From Mesorhizobium sp. M4B.F.Ca.ET.058.02.1.1 (GTDB taxonomy: Bacteria > Pseudomonadota > Alphaproteobacteria > Rhizobiales > Rhizobiaceae), in contig NZ_CP034450.1 of assembly GCF_003952505.1 (NCBI RefSeq), forward strand, positions 3,906,001 through 3,970,000: a stretch of 64,000 nucleotides of DNA, written 5' to 3'. Of this stretch, positions 10,635 to 21,065 are shown one piece after another (the first letter of the stretch is position 1; each line of letters begins with the position of its first letter). The notes under the pieces were generated by a model, which saw nothing but the letters and a program-made list of their open reading frames with translations, was not told the origin of the DNA and searched no databases. A program made the position numbers and the translations under genes.

Positions 10635-11825
10635 TCAAGACGAGCGCACCCAAAAGCGGACAAGAGGCTGAAATGATTGTCTCATTTTGAGTTCTTCGAG
10701 GAAAAGCACAACCATGCCGGCGACCAGGCCCCAAAATGCCGCGCCAACGCCGAACAGCGTCAGGCCCGAAGCGGTGACGGCGAAGGTGACGATCGCGGCC
10801 ATGCGGTGGCCCTCGTCCTTGAGCGCGATCGAAAGCGCATTGGTCAGCGGCGCGATCAGCGCAAGACCCGCCACCAGCACGATCAGGCTCTGCGGCAATA
10901 CTGCGAAGATCGCCACCAGCGAGGCGCCGAAGACGGCGAAGACGAAATAGGCGAGTGCGTAGAAAGGCCCGGTCTTCCAGCGTTCGGCGGGGTCGGGATG
11001 GACGTCCGGCCCGGTGCAGATCGCCGCCGAAATGGCCGCCAGGTTGGAGGTGGCGCCGCCAAATGGCGCCGACAGCAGGGAAAAGAAGCCGGTAACGCCG
11101 ATCAGCGGGCCGGGCTCGGGATGATAGCCGGCGGCTCTGAGCACGGCGAGGCCGGAGAGGTTCTGCGAAGCCATGGTGACAAGGTAGAGCGGCAGCGCGA
11201 GCCCGATGATGGCGCTCGCCGTGAAATGCGGCGCGATCAGCGTCAGCGTCGACAGTTCCGGCACCGGCAGGCCGCCGACACGGCCGGTCAGGAAGGCGGC
11301 CAGCCCGCCGCCGATCAGCACCGCCAGCACCGACAGCGCCGGGTTGAACAGCCGGATGACGAAGAAGGCCGCGATCAGCGGCAGGATCAGCCAGGGGTCG
11401 CCGGGAATGGCCTTGAAGGCATTGGTGGCGAAGCCGACGAGGATGCCGGCCAGCATGCCGGAAGCAACGGACGGCGGAATCCTGGCAATCAGCTGGGTCA
11501 GCGGCTTGAACAGGCCGGTGGCGACCAAAAGGACGGCAGTTACGATGAAGGCGCCGACCGCCTCGCCCACGGAAAAGCCGCTCGATGCCGCGACCAGCGC
11601 CAGACCGGGCGTCGACCAGGCGGTGATAATGGGCATCTTCGTGCGCCAGGACAGCCACAGGCACTCGACGGCCATCGCCAGGCAGATCGCCGTCACCCCG
11701 CTCGCGGTTTCGGTCTGGGTCGCGCCGACCGCCTTGGCGGCGGCGATGACGACGGCCAGCGTGCCGCCGAAACCGATGATCGCCGCAACGAAAGCGGATA
11801 TCGGAATGGAGATGCGCATGCTCAC
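10635..11825 (-). CDS. BenE-type benzoate/H+ symporter family transporter
   Basis: About 396 residues with 11-12 hydrophobic helices through the whole length. Family-typical segments include ITAWSTPGLALVAA near residue 70 and SAPFGGATSNLAAISAAICT in the middle. BenE carriers import benzoate-like aromatic acids, but no aromatic catabolic genes are nearby, so the substrate is open. The start is a GTG whose GTGA overlaps the stop of the upstream hydrolase; an ATG two codons later is an alternative. The overlap suggests translational coupling. Confidence 0.85.
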   Translation of the reverse strand: MSMRISIPISAFVAAIIGFGGTLAVVIAAAKAVGATQTETASGVTAICLAMAVECLWLSWRTKMPIITAWSTPGLALVAASSGFSVGEAVGAFIVTAVLLVATGLFKPLTQLIARIPPSVASGMLAGILVGFATNAFKAIPGDPWLILPLIAAFFVIRLFNPALSVLAVLIGGGLAAFLTGRVGGLPVPELSTLTLIAPHFTASAIIGLALPLYLVTMASQNLSGLAVLRAAGYHPEPGPLIGVTGFFSLLSAPFGGATSNLAAISAAICTGPDVHPDPAERWKTGPFYALAYFVFAVFGASLVAIFAVLPQSLIVLVAGLALIAPLTNALSIALKDEGHRMAAIVTFAVTASGLTLFGVGAAFWGLVAGMVVLFLEELKMRQSFQPLVRFWVRSS

Positions 11826-12592
11826 GGGCCTCGCTGCACCACATCGCCCACCACCCGCACCAGCATGTCGAGATCCTGCGGCCGTGACAGGCGGTGGTCG
11901 CCGTCAGGAATGAGCGAAAGCGTCACGTCGTCGGCCGGCAGGAGCGCCGCGAGCTTCAGCGCATGGCTGGACGGCACTTCCGGATCGGCGAGGCCCTGCA
12001 GGATGTGCACCGGGCAATGGGTATCGATCGGCCCGTCCATCACCAGGTTCCGCCTGCCGTCCTCGATCAGAGCACGGGTGTAGATATAGGGCTCGGCCGA
12101 ATAGTCCGACGGTTCGGCGAAGAACCCTTTCTCGGACAGATCGTGTTTCTGCGCCTCGGTCAGCACCGGCTCGATCAACTCGGCGGTAAAATCCGGCGCC
12201 GGCGCCAAAAGCACCAGGCCGGCGACGTTGGCGTCACCCGTCTTGCGCAGCTCCTGCACCATGCGCAGCGCAATCCAGGCGCCCATCGAGGAGCCGACCA
12301 GGATCTGGCTGCCCTGCGTGAAACGGCGAAACACAGCAAGGCTTTCGGCCAGCCATTTCGAGATGGTGCCGTCGGCGAAGGCGCCGCCGGACTCGCCATG
12401 TCCGGAATAATCGTGGCGCAAGAAGGCCCGGCCATCTTTTGCCGCCCATCCGGCCAGCGTCTCGGCCTTGGTGCCCAGCATGTCCGATTTGTAGCCGCCG
12501 AGCCAGACGATGCCGGGCGCGGCACCTTGCGCCTGCCTGACGGCGATGCTGGTTCCCTCGACATCCAGATACACGGGAGCGTTGGCGGTCAT
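11822..12592 (-). CDS. Alpha/beta hydrolase
   Basis: A 256-residue serine hydrolase. The nucleophile elbow is GSSMGAW, preceded by FLRHDYSGHGESGG as the oxyanion-strand region. The acid and histidine are plausible at LQGLADPEVP and DGDHRLSRP near the C-terminus. There is no signal peptide. The ATG at 12592 gives the natural N-terminus MTANAPVYLDVEG. It overlaps the BenE-type transporter by four bases, so the two are probably cotranscribed. It could hydrolyse an ester or thioester; the substrate is unknown. Confidence 0.85.
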   Translation of the reverse strand: MTANAPVYLDVEGTSIAVRQAQGAAPGIVWLGGYKSDMLGTKAETLAGWAAKDGRAFLRHDYSGHGESGGAFADGTISKWLAESLAVFRRFTQGSQILVGSSMGAWIALRMVQELRKTGDANVAGLVLLAPAPDFTAELIEPVLTEAQKHDLSEKGFFAEPSDYSAEPYIYTRALIEDGRRNLVMDGPIDTHCPVHILQGLADPEVPSSHALKLAALLPADDVTLSLIPDGDHRLSRPQDLDMLVRVVGDVVQRGP

Positions 12593-12721
12593 GGCTGGCG
12601 GTAGGTCCTGTTCCTCACGCCGGTCTTTTGGCACGGCGGGGCGTTCGACGAAAAGTGCTCAGTAACTTTCTTTGCTTGGTGCAGGCGCGGGATCAGGTGA
12701 TTTCTTGAGAAGCCTGTGCTA

Positions 12722-12750
12722 TTGACTTGCGCCGCGCGCTCACCACATTG
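12722..12750 (+). promoter_or_regulatory. Possible sigma-70 promoter of infC
   Basis: TTGACT at 12722-12727, a 17-base spacer, then ACATTG. The -35 matches well and is the same hexamer as in front of rpmH, but the -10 is poor. The position, about 60 bases before infC, is reasonable. Confidence 0.3.
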
Positions 12751-12811
12751 GCGCGTCCCGACGATCCGAACTTTTGAACCCTGAACGAAACGGCCCAAGG
12801 AGACCACGACC

Positions 12812-13348
12812 ATTCGCAGACCTTTCAAAGCAGCGGCGCCCACCAAGGATGGGCCGCGCTCCAACCGTGACATCCGGGTTCCCCGGGTCCAGCTTATCGA
12901 CGCCGAAGGCCAGAACCGTGGCGAAGTTTCCATCAACGACGCATTGCTGCTCGCCGAAGAAGCCGGGCTCGACCTCGTCGAGATATCGCCCAACGCACAG
13001 CCGCCCGTCGTAAAAATCCTCGATCTCGGCAAGCTGAAATACGCCAACCAGAAGAAGGCGGCCGAGGCGCGCAAGAACCAGAAGGTCATCGAGATCAAGG
13101 AGATCAAGATGCGCCCGAACATCGACAGCCATGACTACGAGACCAAGATGAAGGCGGTGCGCCGCTTCTTCGAGGAAGGCGACAAGGTCAAGCTTACGCT
13201 GCGCTTCCGCGGCCGCGAGATGGCGCATATGGAACTCGGCATGCAGCTTCTGAACAAGGTCCGCGAGGAGGTGGCGCCGATCGCCAAGGTCGAGGCGGAA
13301 CCAAAGCTCGAAGGCCGCCAGATGATGATGGTGCTGGCGCCCCGTTAA
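12812..13348 (+). CDS. infC: Translation initiation factor IF-3, ATT start codon
   Basis: IF-3 binds the 30S subunit and checks start codons and initiator tRNA. The frame begins at ATT (12812-12814), preceded by a near-ideal AAGGAGA ending eight bases upstream. It yields 178 residues beginning (M)[20 protein letters not shown]. Conserved regions include [19 protein letters not shown] and [19 protein letters not shown], and the C-terminal [20 protein letters not shown] segment. Standard-start gene finding loses the first 44 residues. The non-canonical AUU start is the known basis of IF-3 autoregulation. An inverted repeat (GCCCCG / CGGGGC) spans the stop codon. Confidence 0.95.
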   Translation: MRRPFKAAAPTKDGPRSNRDIRVPRVQLIDAEGQNRGEVSINDALLLAEEAGLDLVEISPNAQPPVVKILDLGKLKYANQKKAAEARKNQKVIEIKEIKMRPNIDSHDYETKMKAVRRFFEEGDKVKLTLRFRGREMAHMELGMQLLNKVREEVAPIAKVEAEPKLEGRQMMMVLAPR

Positions 13349-13556
13349 ACGGGGCGGGCACCTTCTTCCAGTCCGATCCGTGCCGCATGACTGCCCAAGC
13401 CTTCGCTTCGATCACGGCTTCGAGAAAGCAGAATTGACCAGCCTTCACCGCAGCGTGCCCTAAAATCCGCCTGAATTGCGGAGCAGGGCGTCCCGACGAT
13501 CGGCGGGGCGCCAGTTTTCAATCCGATCGCCGGCAATCTCGACGATCGGATGTATC

Positions 13557-14207
13557 ATGGTCGATGACGTCAAATTCCCTGACACCACCCATGCAAAATA
13601 TGGGTTGGGCAATTACCAGCAAATACGCAGAATGGTGATTGCGGTGCTGATCGTGGTGCTGTTCGCAGCGCTGTTGTTCGGCCAGTCGACCTTTCCGCCC
13701 GATACCTGGGTGCATGAGTCGATCGAGATGTTGGGTGTGCTGCTGATCTTCCTCGGCGTCGTCGGCCGCCTGTGGTCGACGCTCTATATCGGCGGACGCA
13801 AATCCTCCGAAGTGGTTACCGGCGGCCCCTACTCGATCACCCGCAACCCGCTCTATGTGTTCTCGACGGTCGCCGCCGCCGGCGTCGGGGCGCAGATCGG
13901 CTCGTTCACCGGGATCATCCTCTTCGCGGCCCTATGCGCCGGCGCCTTCCACATCGTCATCCTGCGCGAGGAGAAGTTCCTCAAGGAGGCGCTCGGCGCA
14001 CCCTACCAGACCTATGTCGCGCGCGTGCCGCGCTTCTTTCCCAACCTCTCGCTCTACGATGAAGGCGATACCGGCAGCTTCAAGCCGCGCCTGCTGCTCA
14101 CCACGCTGCTCGACGGGCTGGTGTTCCTGGTCGCCCTGCCGGCCTTCGAGCTGATTGACGGCGCGCAGCAGTCGGGTGTGCTGCCGGTGCTTTTCCGCCT
14201 TCCCTGA
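13557..14207 (+). CDS. Isoprenylcysteine carboxyl methyltransferase (ICMT)-like membrane methyltransferase
   Basis: A 216-residue integral membrane protein with about five hydrophobic segments. The family signature GGPYSITRNPLYV lies at about residues 88-100, followed by the C-terminal EEKFLKEALGAPYQTYVARVPRFFP. Members use S-adenosylmethionine to methylate lipids or prenylated groups. The bacterial substrate is generally unknown. ATG 13557 is chosen over the longer frame because it starts at MVDDVKFPD. It separates infC from rpmI-rplT, which are normally adjacent. Confidence 0.82.
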   Translation: MVDDVKFPDTTHAKYGLGNYQQIRRMVIAVLIVVLFAALLFGQSTFPPDTWVHESIEMLGVLLIFLGVVGRLWSTLYIGGRKSSEVVTGGPYSITRNPLYVFSTVAAAGVGAQIGSFTGIILFAALCAGAFHIVILREEKFLKEALGAPYQTYVARVPRFFPNLSLYDEGDTGSFKPRLLLTTLLDGLVFLVALPAFELIDGAQQSGVLPVLFRLP

Positions 14208-14337
14208 AGGACAGAGCGTCGCACAGCCTGAGGTGTTGCGCCCGGGCCCGCTTTGATCTATAGGACTGCCGTTCCGCGTATCGGCCCGGAAATCATCTCT
14301 GATTTACGGAACGCACGATACGCAGAGCAAAAAACAA

Positions 14338-14400
14338 AAACCGCCCGGCAGGGCATGCCGTGGCGGTTTCATTTGCTTTTCGGGCTTTGGTCGGCCCGAA
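14338..14400 (+). promoter_or_regulatory. Tandem hairpins in the rpmI-rplT leader
   Basis: Hairpin 1 pairs AAACCGCC with GGCGGTTT and continues CGGCA with TGCCG (14338-14369, one bulged T). Hairpin 2 pairs TTCGGGC (14379-14385) with GCCCGAA (14394-14400). A T-rich ATTTGCTTTT lies between them. They end 45 bases before rpmI. They could terminate readthrough from the methyltransferase gene, or form the leader through which ribosomal protein L20 is known to control rpmI-rplT in other bacteria. The second role is inference. Confidence 0.55.
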
Positions 14401-14445
14401 GCGAACAAGAAGCGCGATGGTGCGCCCACAATACGGAGTAGCAAA

Positions 14446-14649
14446 ATGCCCAAGATGAAGACCAAATCGGCCGCCAAGAAGCGGTTCAAGATTACTGCCA
14501 CCGGCAAGGTGCTGTCGGCTGCCGCCGGCAAGCGCCACGGCATGATCAAGCGTTCCAACAAGTTCATTCGCGATGCCCGCGGCACGATGGTTCTGGCTGA
14601 ACCGGACGGCAAGAAGGTCATCAAGAATTTTCTGCCGAACGGCCTCTGA
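14446..14649 (+). CDS. rpmI: 50S ribosomal protein L35
   Basis: A basic 67-residue protein starting [20 protein letters not shown], with [12 protein letters not shown] in the centre, typical of L35. The ATG is preceded by ACGGAG. It is followed after 37 bases by rplT, the universal pair. The leader upstream contains two hairpins. Confidence 0.97.
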   Translation: MPKMKTKSAAKKRFKITATGKVLSAAAGKRHGMIKRSNKFIRDARGTMVLAEPDGKKVIKNFLPNGL

Positions 14650-14686
14650 GCATTCGGCCTGGACAACGTTTTAAGGAGATCATGAC

Positions 14687-15088
14687 ATGGCACGCGTAAA
14701 GAGAGGCGTCACCGCTCACGCCAAGCACAAGAAGGTCCTGAAAGCCGCCAAGGGTTTCTACGGCCGCCGGAAGAACACCATCCGCATCGCCAAGCAGGCG
14801 GTGGAAAAGTCGCTGCAGTACGCCTATCGTGACCGCAAGAACCGCAAGCGTTCGTTCCGCGCGCTGTGGATCCAGCGCATCAACGCCGCGACCCACGAGC
14901 ACGGCCTGACCTATGGCCGCTTCATCGACGGCCTCAACAAGGCCGGCATCGAGATCGACCGCAAGGTCCTGTCGGACATGGCCATCCACGAGCCGCAGGC
15001 TTTCGCCGCGCTGGTGGCCAAGGCCAAGGTCGCGCTCGAATACCTCAAGAACACCACGCCGAACGCTTTTGAAAGCGCTGTAGCCTAA
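14687..15088 (+). CDS. rplT: 50S ribosomal protein L20
   Basis: A 133-residue L20 starting [19 protein letters not shown]. The central [20 protein letters not shown] and [18 protein letters not shown] are conserved in the family. The ribosome-binding site AAGGAG lies upstream. L20 assembles the 50S subunit and in several bacteria represses its own operon. A terminator follows before pheS. Confidence 0.98.
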   Translation: MARVKRGVTAHAKHKKVLKAAKGFYGRRKNTIRIAKQAVEKSLQYAYRDRKNRKRSFRALWIQRINAATHEHGLTYGRFIDGLNKAGIEIDRKVLSDMAIHEPQAFAALVAKAKVALEYLKNTTPNAFESAVA

Positions 15089-15126
15089 CCAGCGCCTTCC
15101 CAAGCTTATTCGACACTTGATTTGGG

Positions 15127-15162
15127 AAACCCGCGCTGGCAGGGCTGGCGCGGGTTTTTCTT
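15127..15162 (+). terminator. Rho-independent terminator after rplT
   Basis: A perfect 10-bp stem (AAACCCGCGC / GCGCGGGTTT) with an 11-base loop is followed by TTTTTCTTT. It lies 38 bases after the rplT stop and 20 bases before pheS, so pheS expression would need readthrough or its own promoter. Confidence 0.88.
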
Positions 15163-15183
15163 TGGCTCAATCAGGTCTGGAAC

Positions 15184-16269
15184 ATGAGTGACATGGAAAC
15201 TCTCGAAAATTCCCTGATGGCCGACATTGCGTCGGCCGCCGACGAGCAGGCGATCGAGGCGGTGCGTGTCTCGGCGCTGGGCAAGAAGGGCTCGGTCTCC
15301 GAAATGCTGAAGACGCTTGGCGCGATGAGCGCCGAGGAGCGGCAGGTGAAAGGCCCGGCGATCAACGGGCTGAAGAACCGCGTCACCGAGGCGCTCACGG
15401 CGCGCAAGGCGGAACTGAAGGACGTGGCGATCGCTGCCCGGCTGGCCGCCGAGACAGTCGACGTGACGCTGCCGGTGCGCCAGTCGCCGGCCGAGCGCGG
15501 CCGCATCCATCCGATCAGCCAGGTCATCGACGAGATCGCGGCGATCTTCGGCGACCTCGGCTTCGCCATCGCCGAAGGTCCCGATGTCGAGACCGACTAT
15601 TACAATTTCACCGCGCTGAACTTCCCGGAAGGCCATCCGGCGCGCGAGATGCACGACACCTTCTTCTTCCAGCCGGACGAGAAGGGCGAGCGCAAGCTGT
15701 TGCGCACGCACACCTCGCCGGTGCAGATCCGCACCATGGAGCGGCAGAAGCCGCCAATCCGCATCGTCATTCCCGGCAAGACCTACCGGCAGGATTCGGA
15801 CGCCACGCACTCGCCGATGTTCCATCAGGTCGAGGGTTTGGTGATCGACAGATCAGCCAACGTCGCCAACATGAAGTGGGTGCTGGAGGAGTTCTGCAAG
15901 GCGTTCTTCGAGGTGCCTAACGTCAAGATGCGCTTCCGGCCGTCCTTCTTCCCGTTCACCGAGCCGAGCCTCGAGGTCGACATCCAGTGCGACCGTTCGC
16001 GGCCCGGCGAGGTGCGCTTCGGCGAAGGCTCCGACTGGATGGAGATACTGGGCTGCGGCATGGTGCATCCCAACGTGCTGCGCCATGGCGGACTCGATCC
16101 CAACGAATACCAGGGCTTTGCCTGGGGCTTGGGCATCGACCGCATCGCCATGCTGAAATACGGCATGCCGGACCTGCGCGCCTTCTTCGACGCCGATGTG
16201 CGCTGGCTGTCGCATTACGGCTTCCGGCCGCTCGACATGCCGACGCTGTTCGGAGGCCTCTCCGCATGA
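15184..16269 (+). CDS. pheS: Phenylalanyl-tRNA synthetase alpha subunit
   Basis: Catalytic alpha subunit of the alpha2-beta2 class II synthetase. The protein has 361 residues. An N-terminal coiled-coil precedes the core with [20 protein letters not shown] and [10 protein letters not shown]. Motif 3 is visible as [19 protein letters not shown]. The stop TGA overlaps the next gene's ATG (ATGA). pheT would normally be next, but a GFA-family gene is interposed. Confidence 0.97.
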   Translation: MSDMETLENSLMADIASAADEQAIEAVRVSALGKKGSVSEMLKTLGAMSAEERQVKGPAINGLKNRVTEALTARKAELKDVAIAARLAAETVDVTLPVRQSPAERGRIHPISQVIDEIAAIFGDLGFAIAEGPDVETDYYNFTALNFPEGHPAREMHDTFFFQPDEKGERKLLRTHTSPVQIRTMERQKPPIRIVIPGKTYRQDSDATHSPMFHQVEGLVIDRSANVANMKWVLEEFCKAFFEVPNVKMRFRPSFFPFTEPSLEVDIQCDRSRPGEVRFGEGSDWMEILGCGMVHPNVLRHGGLDPNEYQGFAWGLGIDRIAMLKYGMPDLRAFFDADVRWLSHYGFRPLDMPTLFGGLSA

Positions 16270-16688
16270 CAGCGCCGCACACCGGCGGCTGCCGCTGCGG
16301 CGCGGTGCGGTTCGAGGCGTCAGCCGAGCCGCACCACATCAGCTATTGCCATTGCGGCGATTGCCGGCGGGCGAGCGGCGCGCCGGTGTCGGCCTTTGTC
16401 GGCTTCATGGCCGACCAGGTGGCGCTCGACGGCAAGGCGCTGAAGAAGTTCGAGAACGGCCCGGTGACGCGATCCTTCTGTGGCATTTGCGGCTCGCCAA
16501 TCGCCTATGTGGACGGGCGGCTCAACGGCCACATCTATTTCACGCTCGGTGCCATGGACATGCCGGCCTATTTCAAGCCGACGCACCATGCCCATGTGCG
16601 CGAGCAGCTTCCCTTCCTGCACATGCCGGACGACTTGCCGAGACACCTGAAGACCAGCGTGCCCAGACCCAACGGAACACAGCTATGA
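16266..16688 (+). CDS. GFA family (glutathione-dependent formaldehyde-activating-like) zinc protein
   Basis: A 140-residue protein with the GFA zinc scaffold. The metal-site cysteines are complete: [10 protein letters not shown] at residues 8-17, [11 protein letters not shown] near 29, and [10 protein letters not shown] near 76. True Gfa joins formaldehyde to glutathione, but most paralogues have no proven reaction. The start ATG overlaps the pheS stop by four bases, and its stop overlaps the pheT start by four (ATGA both times). It is therefore translated as part of the synthetase operon. Confidence 0.88.
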   Translation: MTAPHTGGCRCGAVRFEASAEPHHISYCHCGDCRRASGAPVSAFVGFMADQVALDGKALKKFENGPVTRSFCGICGSPIAYVDGRLNGHIYFTLGAMDMPAYFKPTHHAHVREQLPFLHMPDDLPRHLKTSVPRPNGTQL

Positions 16689-19093
16689 AATTCACCCTCT
16701 CCTGGCTCAAGGACCATCTCGAGACCGACGCGTCGCTGACCGAGATCGTCGAACGGCTGACCGCGATCGGCCTCGAGGTCGAACATGTCGACGACAAGGC
16801 GGGCCTGAAGCCCTTCGTCATCGCTAAAGTGCTGACGGCAGTGCAGCATCCCGACGCCGACCGGCTGCGCGTGTTGACGGTCGACACCGGCGACGGCAAG
16901 CCGCCGGTGCAAGTGGTTTGCGGCGCGCCGAACGCCCGCGCCGGCCTGATCGGCGCCTTCGCCGCGCCCGGCACCTATGTTCCCGGCATCGACGTGACGC
17001 TCTCGGTCGGCAAGATCCGCGGCGTCGAGAGCCACGGCATGATGTGCTCCGAGCGCGAGCTGGAGATTTCCGACGAGCACAATGGCATCATCGACTTGCC
17101 GGCGGATGCGCCGCTCGGCACCAGCTTCGCCGCCTATGCCCATCTCGACGACCCGGTGATCGAGATCAATCTGACGCCGAACCGGCCGGATGCGACCAGC
17201 GTCTACGGCATCGCACGCGACCTCGCGGCGAGCGGGCTCGGCCGGCTCGTCGGCGGCGGGATCATGCCACATGCCGGTACCGGCATGTGTCCAGTCAAGG
17301 TCAAGATCGAGGCTCCGGAGCTCTGCCCCGGCTTCGCGCTCACGTTGGTCAGAGGCGTGAGGAACGGCCCGTCGCCAAAATGGCTGCAGCAGAGGCTGCT
17401 CGCCATCGGGCTTAGGCCCATCAGCGCTCTGGTCGACATCACCAACTACGTCACCTTCGACCGCGGCAGGCCGCTGCATGTGTTCGATGCCGCAAAGGTC
17501 GCCGGCAACTTGACCGTACGCCGGGCAAAGGACGGCGAACAGGTACTGGCGCTCGACGGCCGCGAATACACGCTGACGCCCGAGATGTGCGTGATCGCCG
17601 ACGAGGACGGCGTCGAATCCATCGCCGGCATCATGGGCGGCGAGCATTCCGGCTGCGATGAGAACACCACCGACGTGCTGATCGAGTCGGCGCTTTGGGA
17701 CCCGATTACCACGGCGCGCACCGGCCGCACGCTCGGCATCATCTCCGATGCGCGCTACCGCTTCGAACGCGGTGTCGACCCCGAATTCATGGTGCCAGGC
17801 CTCGAACTGGCGACAAAGCTGGTGCTCGACTTCTGCGGCGGTATGCCGACGGAGATCGAGGTTGCCGGCTATGCCGGCCACAGGGCGAAGGTGGTTTCCT
17901 TCCCGTTGTCGGAGGTCAGGCGGCTGACCGGCATCGAGGTGCCAAGAGAGGAAGCGCTCGCTATCCTGACCCGCCTGGGCTTCGAGCCGCGCAGTTCGGG
18001 CGACGACGTAGAGGTGAAGGTGCCGTCCTGGCGGCCGGATGTCGACGGCAAGGCCGACCTGGTCGAGGAGGTGATGCGCATCCACGGCGTCGACAACATC
18101 GCGCCGCAGCCGCTTGGCGCGCATGACGCGGTCAACGGCAGGATCCTGACGACACTGCAGATCCGCACCCGCGCGGCGAAGCGAGCGCTGGCCGTGCGCG
18201 GCATGATGGAGGCCGTGACCTGGTCCTTCATTCCGGCAAAGCATGCCGAGCTGTTCGGCGGCGGCCAGACGGCGCTGAAGCTCGCCAACCCGATCGCCGC
18301 CGACATGTCGGACATGCGGCCTTCGCTGCTGCCTGGGCTCATTTCGGCGGCACAACGCAATGCCGACCGGGGCATCGGCGACGTGGCGCTGTTCGAAGTC
18401 TCCGGCACCTATGAAGGCGATTTGCCCGACCAGCAGCGGCGCGTCGCCGCCGGCGTGCGGCGCGGCACGGCCAAACTCGACGGCTCCGGCCGCAGCTGGG
18501 CCGGCAATTCCGGGCCAGTCGGCGTGTTCGACGCCAAGGCGGACGCGATCGCCGCGCTCGAAGCCTGCGGCGCGCCGGTCGACCGGCTGCAGATCGAGCC
18601 CGGCGGCCCGGCCTGGTACCACCCCGGCCGCTCCGGCACGATCAAGCTCGGGCCGAAGACGGTGCTCGGCACGTTCGGCGAGTTCCATCCGAAGACGCTG
18701 GAAGCGCTCGATGTCTCCGGGCCGCTCTGCGGCTTCGAGGTATATGTCGATGCGGTGCCGGAGCCAAAAGCCAAGCCGACACGGACCAAGCCGAAGCTGG
18801 AGCTCTCCGCCTTCCAGGCGGTGAAGCGCGATTTCGCCTTCGTCGTCGACAGGACGGTCGAGGCCGGCACGCTGGTGCGCGCCGCACTCGCTGCCGACAA
18901 GAAGCTGGTCACCGGCGTCTCGGTCTTCGACATCTTCGAGGGCGCGTCACTGGGCGCGGCCAAGAAGTCGATCGCCATCGAGGTGTCGATCCAGCCGCTC
19001 GAGAAGACGCTGACCGACGAGGATTTCGAGGCGCTGGCCAAACGCATCGTCGAGAACGTCAACAAGCAGACGGGCGGCGTGCTGAGGACTTGA
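16685..19093 (+). CDS. pheT: Phenylalanyl-tRNA synthetase beta subunit
   Basis: Beta subunit of PheRS, responsible for tRNA binding and editing. The protein has 802 residues, starting [18 protein letters not shown]. In order come the EMAP-like tRNA-binding domain (~40-150, [17 protein letters not shown]), the B3/B4 editing domain (~210-390, including [15 protein letters not shown]), the B5 domain (~400-475), the catalytic-like core, and the C-terminal FDX-ACB anticodon domain (~705-800, [14 protein letters not shown]). The ATG at 16685 overlaps the GFA stop. A longer open frame upstream is out of register with any protein. Confidence 0.97.
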   Translation: MKFTLSWLKDHLETDASLTEIVERLTAIGLEVEHVDDKAGLKPFVIAKVLTAVQHPDADRLRVLTVDTGDGKPPVQVVCGAPNARAGLIGAFAAPGTYVPGIDVTLSVGKIRGVESHGMMCSERELEISDEHNGIIDLPADAPLGTSFAAYAHLDDPVIEINLTPNRPDATSVYGIARDLAASGLGRLVGGGIMPHAGTGMCPVKVKIEAPELCPGFALTLVRGVRNGPSPKWLQQRLLAIGLRPISALVDITNYVTFDRGRPLHVFDAAKVAGNLTVRRAKDGEQVLALDGREYTLTPEMCVIADEDGVESIAGIMGGEHSGCDENTTDVLIESALWDPITTARTGRTLGIISDARYRFERGVDPEFMVPGLELATKLVLDFCGGMPTEIEVAGYAGHRAKVVSFPLSEVRRLTGIEVPREEALAILTRLGFEPRSSGDDVEVKVPSWRPDVDGKADLVEEVMRIHGVDNIAPQPLGAHDAVNGRILTTLQIRTRAAKRALAVRGMMEAVTWSFIPAKHAELFGGGQTALKLANPIAADMSDMRPSLLPGLISAAQRNADRGIGDVALFEVSGTYEGDLPDQQRRVAAGVRRGTAKLDGSGRSWAGNSGPVGVFDAKADAIAALEACGAPVDRLQIEPGGPAWYHPGRSGTIKLGPKTVLGTFGEFHPKTLEALDVSGPLCGFEVYVDAVPEPKAKPTRTKPKLELSAFQAVKRDFAFVVDRTVEAGTLVRAALAADKKLVTGVSVFDIFEGASLGAAKKSIAIEVSIQPLEKTLTDEDFEALAKRIVENVNKQTGGVLRT

Positions 19094-19133
19094 GGGGATT
19101 GCCGTCAGATGGCGAATCGTCCTCCAAAGGGCG

Positions 19134-19736
19134 ATGGACCATCTGCGCTATTCCGGCCTTCCTTTTGAAGAACAGCGCGCGGCGTTCCTCGGCATCATCG
19201 CGACCGACCCGCTCATTGGCGAAACACTGGCGCGGGTGCGTGATCTCGCGCTGCCGGACTGGCTGATGGTGTCGGGCGCGCTCTACAACAGCGTCTGGAA
19301 CCATCTGACCGGCAAGCCGCCGGGCTACGGCATCAAGGATGTCGACCTGTTCTATTTCGACGATGCCGACCTTTCCTACGAGGCCGAGGATGCGGTGATC
19401 CGCCGGGCGGCGCTGCACTTCGCAGGGCTGGCGCTGCCGGTCGAGGTGCGCAACCAGGCGCGGGTGCATCTGTGGTATCCGGAGAAGTTCGGGCAGGAAT
19501 GCCCGCGCTATGCGAGCGCAAGCGAGTCCGTCAGCTATTTTGCTTCGAAGACGCACGCGGTTGGAGTGCGGTACGATGCACAGGGGCGCCTCGATCTTGT
19601 GGCGCCGTTCGGGCTCGACGATATTTTTTCCTTCCGCATCACGCCTAATCGGGCGCTGGACAATCAGCGGACGCATGAGGTGAAGGGGGCGCGGGCGCGG
19701 GAGTATTGGCCGGAGATTCGTATGGTGGCCTGGTAA
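19134..19736 (+). CDS. Nucleotidyltransferase family protein (DUF925-like)
   Basis: A 200-residue cytoplasmic protein. LMVSGALYNSVWNHLTG followed by GIKDVDLFYFDDADLSYE has the G-x-x-x-N and D-x-D pattern of minimal nucleotidyltransferases. The C-terminal VAPFGLDDIFSFRITPNR is typical of the DUF925 group. The donor and acceptor are unknown. It follows pheT by 40 bases on the same strand and ends just before a large inverted repeat. A role with tRNA is suggested only by position. Confidence 0.78.
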   Translation: MDHLRYSGLPFEEQRAAFLGIIATDPLIGETLARVRDLALPDWLMVSGALYNSVWNHLTGKPPGYGIKDVDLFYFDDADLSYEAEDAVIRRAALHFAGLALPVEVRNQARVHLWYPEKFGQECPRYASASESVSYFASKTHAVGVRYDAQGRLDLVAPFGLDDIFSFRITPNRALDNQRTHEVKGARAREYWPEIRMVAW

Positions 19737-19747
19737 GATAGGTGTGT

Positions 19748-19914
19748 GCGAGGCGCCCCCCTCTGCCCTGCCGGGCATCTCCCCCACAAGGGGGAGATCA
19801 GCAGCTTTGACGCCGCGCCTTTCCTTCAAACGTTCGTAATTGGCGAAAGCGGCGGTGACAGCCAATCTCCCCCTTGAGGGGGAGATGTCCGGCAGGACAG
19901 AGGGGGTGCCTCGC
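19748..19914. repeat. 167-bp inverted-repeat element with ~50-bp arms
   Basis: The left arm (19748-19798, beginning GCGAGGCGCCCCCCTCTGCC) and the right arm (19865-19914, ending GGGTGCCTCGC) are near-perfect reverse complements. Each arm holds its own small palindrome (ATCTCCCCC...GGGGGAGAT). The 66-base centre is non-coding. The element sits between convergent genes and could also terminate transcription both ways. From memory this is a very common Mesorhizobium intergenic element with MITE-like form. No flanking target duplication is obvious. Confidence 0.85.
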
Positions 19915-19973
19915 ACCAGCACCTCAACAAAAGGGGCGCCGAAGCGTCCCTTTCCATTCAGCATTCTGCGTAC

Positions 19974-20969
<996 letters not shown>

Positions 20970-21065
20970 GGCGCATCTCCTTGTTGCGATGGGGGAGAAA
21001 TAGTGCCTTGCACGCCGTTCGATAATCATGTCTCTTTCGCACAACTTGTTCCAAAAGATAGATCA

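Noticed and set aside
14687..15183. pheS as simply part of the rplT transcript
   Set aside because: A strong intrinsic terminator lies between them, so cotranscription cannot be assumed.
16568..18688. 706-codon minus-strand frame opposite pheT
   Set aside because: Entirely antisense to pheT and the GFA gene; low-complexity R/A/D/H composition; no ribosome-binding site.
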